A stretch of 6,334 nt of DNA from Actinomycetota bacterium (GTDB taxonomy: Bacteria > Actinomycetota > Thermoleophilia > Gaiellales > Gaiellaceae), in NCBI GenBank assembly GCA_013697465.1, contig JACCWU010000180.1:1-6334 (forward strand). Direction: 5' to 3'. A model generated the notes under the pieces. That model did not search any database, had not been told where the DNA came from, and saw only the letters and a list, made by a program, of their open reading frames with translations. Shown in pieces: positions 4,504 to 6,334 of the stretch. Both the position numbers and the translations under genes were made by a program. The stretch's first letter is position 1. Each line of letters opens with the position of its first letter.

Positions 4504-6334
4504 CGCCAGTCGACCGAGACGACCTCGATGGGTTGCTCGAAGCCCTTTAGTACCTCGGACCGGGGCTCGGAGACGCGAAACGTGGTCTCTACGCCGTCGA
4601 GTGTCTCCCTGCTGACGAGAATTTCGGCGGGCCCCGCCGCCGCGCCGATGCGTGCGGCGACGTGCACGCTCTGTCCGCCGAAGTCGCGGCGATCTGCATC
4701 TGTGTGGAAAGCAGCACCCGCGTGGGCGCCGATCCTCACGTCCGGCGCGACGATCTCGGCGGCCAGCGCGCGCTGAATCGACACCGCCGCCTCGATCGCC
4801 GACCTCGGTTTCTCGAACGAGGCGAAGAAGCCGTCGCCGGTTTTCTTGACCACCACCCCGCCGCTTTCGAGGATCCGCTCGGGCACGAGCTGATCGTGCC
4901 GCGCGAGCAGCCTGCTCCACTTCTCGTCCCCGAGCGTCTCGAGCAGCTTGGTCGAGTCGACGATGTCCGTGAAGAGGAACGTGCGGCGCGTCTCGGCCTT
5001 TCCCAGGAGCTCCTTCACGCGTTCCTCGTCGAGCTTCGCACCCAGCCGCTCGAAGGTCGCGAGCGCGGCCTCGAGCTCGGTCGCCGACGCGTGCTCGTTC
5101 CCCTGGCGCCGGAAGGCGATGCCGAGCAGCAGCCGCGCCTGCGCGGTCTCGTACGGCGCGCCGACCCGCTGCCATTCGTCCCGCGCACGACGCAGACACT
5201 TGGCCGCGGCCGTCCAGTCTCTCTCGGCGAGCTCGAGCTGGCCGAATGCGTAGTGAACGGTGGCGTCGAATGCCTCGGTGCGGCGGGTGCCGATCTTGTA
5301 CGAATCGACGATGCGCTCGAGCTCGTCCGCGGCCGCGCGAGCGGCCTTCGGGTCGGAAGCGGCGATCGCGATCTCGACCTGAGCCGGCAGGCTCCGCAGG
5401 CGCGACAGGGGATCCTGCACCTCTTCGAGCGTGCGCGTGATCCCCGCGAGCGCGGCGTCGACCTTGCCCTCCGCCAAGCGCAGCAGTGCGAGACCGGGCT
5501 GCGGGTCACGCCCCAGCTCGTTCGAGGTGCGATACGCCTCTTCCGCACCCGCGAAGTCCCCACGCCGACGACGGATCTCGCCGATCTCGTAGTAGCCGCC
5601 CGCGGTGATCTGGCGCTCGAAGTCGTGGAGCTCCTCGCACGCGGCCACCGCCTGAGCTTCCGCTGCGGGCCAGTCGCCCCGCAACCGCATGATCTCCGCG
5701 CGATGGAGACGGCAGGCCCCCGGAAACCCGCTGACGTCGAGGCGATCGCACCAGCGGTTGGCCGCTTCGGTCCACTCCGCGGCGCGCCGGTAGTCGCCGA
5801 CGTCGTGGCACGAGCTGATCGTCATGCAGTACACGAGTCCGGTGGAATACGGCCGCAGCTCGCCGCAGCCCGCGGTCGCTTCGTCGAGCAGGGCGAGCCC
5901 CTTCTCCACGTCGCCTCGCTTCACGAGCACGCGTCCCTTGCCGACGAGGGCCAGCGCTTGTGTGTCTCGGTCGTCCAACCGTTGAGCGATCTCGTACGCG
6001 CGGTCGAAGTCCTCGACCGCCGCGGCGAGATCCCCCTCGGCGAAGAGCGCGTTGACGGCGCGCGTGAGCGTCAGATAGCCGTGCTCGACCGACTCGGGCT
6101 GCGCTTCGAGCAGTCGCTCGGCGTTCGCGAACCAGCCCTTCGAGACGGCAAACGCACCCCGGCCGCTCTGATCCCAGGACAGCGTCAGCGCGATCCGCGC
6201 CGCCCCGAGCTTGTCGCCGGCCGCGGCGAACCCGGCATAGGAGCGCTCGCGCAGCCCGATCGCCTCGTCGAGCTTTCCGTTCCACCATGCAGCATCGGCG
6301 TAGCTCTCGAGGTCCTCCGGGCTCAGATCCTGCT
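4500..6334 (-). CDS. TPR-repeat protein with C-terminal class III nucleotide cyclase domain (start beyond right edge)
   Basis: A large signalling protein, read on the minus strand from the right edge to TAA 4500; 610 residues are visible (numbered from codon 6332) and the N-terminus is outside the window. Residues 1 to about 445 are helical tetratricopeptide-like repeats, for example DAAWWNGKLDEAIGLRERSY, GDYRRAAEWTEAANRWCDR, GDFAGAEEAYRTSNELGRD and GNEHASATELEAALATFERL, likely a protein-binding or sensory scaffold. Residues 450-610 are a class III cyclase domain making cAMP or possibly cGMP. Metal-binding Asp456 (FTDIVDST) and Asp500 (KTGDGF) are present, as are Lys496 and Asp550 at the adenine-selecting positions and Arg561 (VHVAAR). 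Spacings equal those of mycobacterial Rv1625c (D256, K296, D300, D365, R376). The transition-state Asn is replaced by His557. No membrane segment, AAA ATPase or HTH domain is visible. An internal TTG at 5978 is not the true start, because the TPR frame continues upstream with no stop. Confidence 0.92.
   Translation of the reverse strand, partial: QDLSPEDLESYADAAWWNGKLDEAIGLRERSYAGFAAAGDKLGAARIALTLSWDQSGRGAFAVSKGWFANAERLLEAQPESVEHGYLTLTRAVNALFAEGDLAAAVEDFDRAYEIAQRLDDRDTQALALVGKGRVLVKRGDVEKGLALLDEATAGCGELRPYSTGLVYCMTISSCHDVGDYRRAAEWTEAANRWCDRLDVSGFPGACRLHRAEIMRLRGDWPAAEAQAVAACEELHDFERQITAGGYYEIGEIRRRRGDFAGAEEAYRTSNELGRDPQPGLALLRLAEGKVDAALAGITRTLEEVQDPLSRLRSLPAQVEIAIAASDPKAARAAADELERIVDSYKIGTRRTEAFDATVHYAFGQLELAERDWTAAAKCLRRARDEWQRVGAPYETAQARLLLGIAFRRQGNEHASATELEAALATFERLGAKLDEERVKELLGKAETRRTFLFTDIVDSTKLLETLGDEKWSRLLARHDQLVPERILESGGVVVKKTGDGFFASFEKPRSAIEAAVSIQRALAAEIVAPDVRIGAHAGAAFHTDADRRDFGGQSVHVAARIGAAAGPAEILVSRETLDGVETTFRVSEPRSEVLKGFEQPIEVVSVDWR

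Noticed and set aside
3604..5199. A 531-codon open frame on the minus strand
   Set aside because: It runs antisense to the amidase and out of frame through the cyclase gene, is Arg/Ala-rich low-complexity, and matches no family; an artefact of high GC.
1..6334. tRNA, rRNA, CRISPR array, insertion sequence ends, toxin-antitoxin pair
   Set aside because: No cloverleaf, evenly spaced direct repeat, transposase frame or paired small genes of known type could be recognised on either strand.

Overview
This is a GC-rich window, probably from a soil or sediment actinobacterium. The evidence is the strong G/C bias at codon third positions, frequent GTG starts, starts lacking a Shine-Dalgarno sequence, and a gene set that recalls Thermoleophilia (Gaiellales/Solirubrobacterales). 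The phylum call is inference; the class is a guess. The layout is dense, with no gene-free stretch over 100 bases. No tRNA, rRNA, CRISPR array, insertion sequence or attachment site was recognised.

Region by region: (1) 1-834, minus strand, holds the N-terminal two thirds of a major facilitator superfamily (MFS) exporter that runs off the left edge. (2) 919-1804, minus strand, is an HNH endonuclease gene of the predicted restriction endonuclease type. A frameshift just ahead of its zinc/HNH motif splits it, so it is called a pseudogene or possibly a sequencing error. (3) 1805-1862 is a 58-base divergent promoter region. (4) 1863-2921, plus strand, is a cytoplasmic sulfite-oxidase-like molybdopterin enzyme. 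(5) 2969-3424, plus, is a secreted DUF192 protein. (6) 3462-3767, plus, is a small protein of unknown function. (7) 3790-4503, plus, is a secreted N-acetylmuramoyl-L-alanine amidase (Amidase_3). (8) 4500-6334, minus, is a large TPR protein ending in a class III nucleotide cyclase domain, with its start beyond the right edge. Its stop codon overlaps that of the amidase tail to tail.

The genes do not form one obvious pathway. The DUF192 protein and the amidase are both exported and lie on the same strand, so an envelope-related group including the small protein between them is possible. The TPR-cyclase is a likely signalling protein that makes a cyclic nucleotide. The HNH gene looks like a decayed defence gene.

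The two most interesting signals are a recurring start arrangement and the cyclase active site. In three genes a -10-like hexamer ends exactly six bases before a GTG start, which suggests leaderless transcripts. The cyclase keeps every canonical catalytic residue at the expected spacing except the transition-state asparagine, which is histidine. No clearly new multi-gene system is visible.
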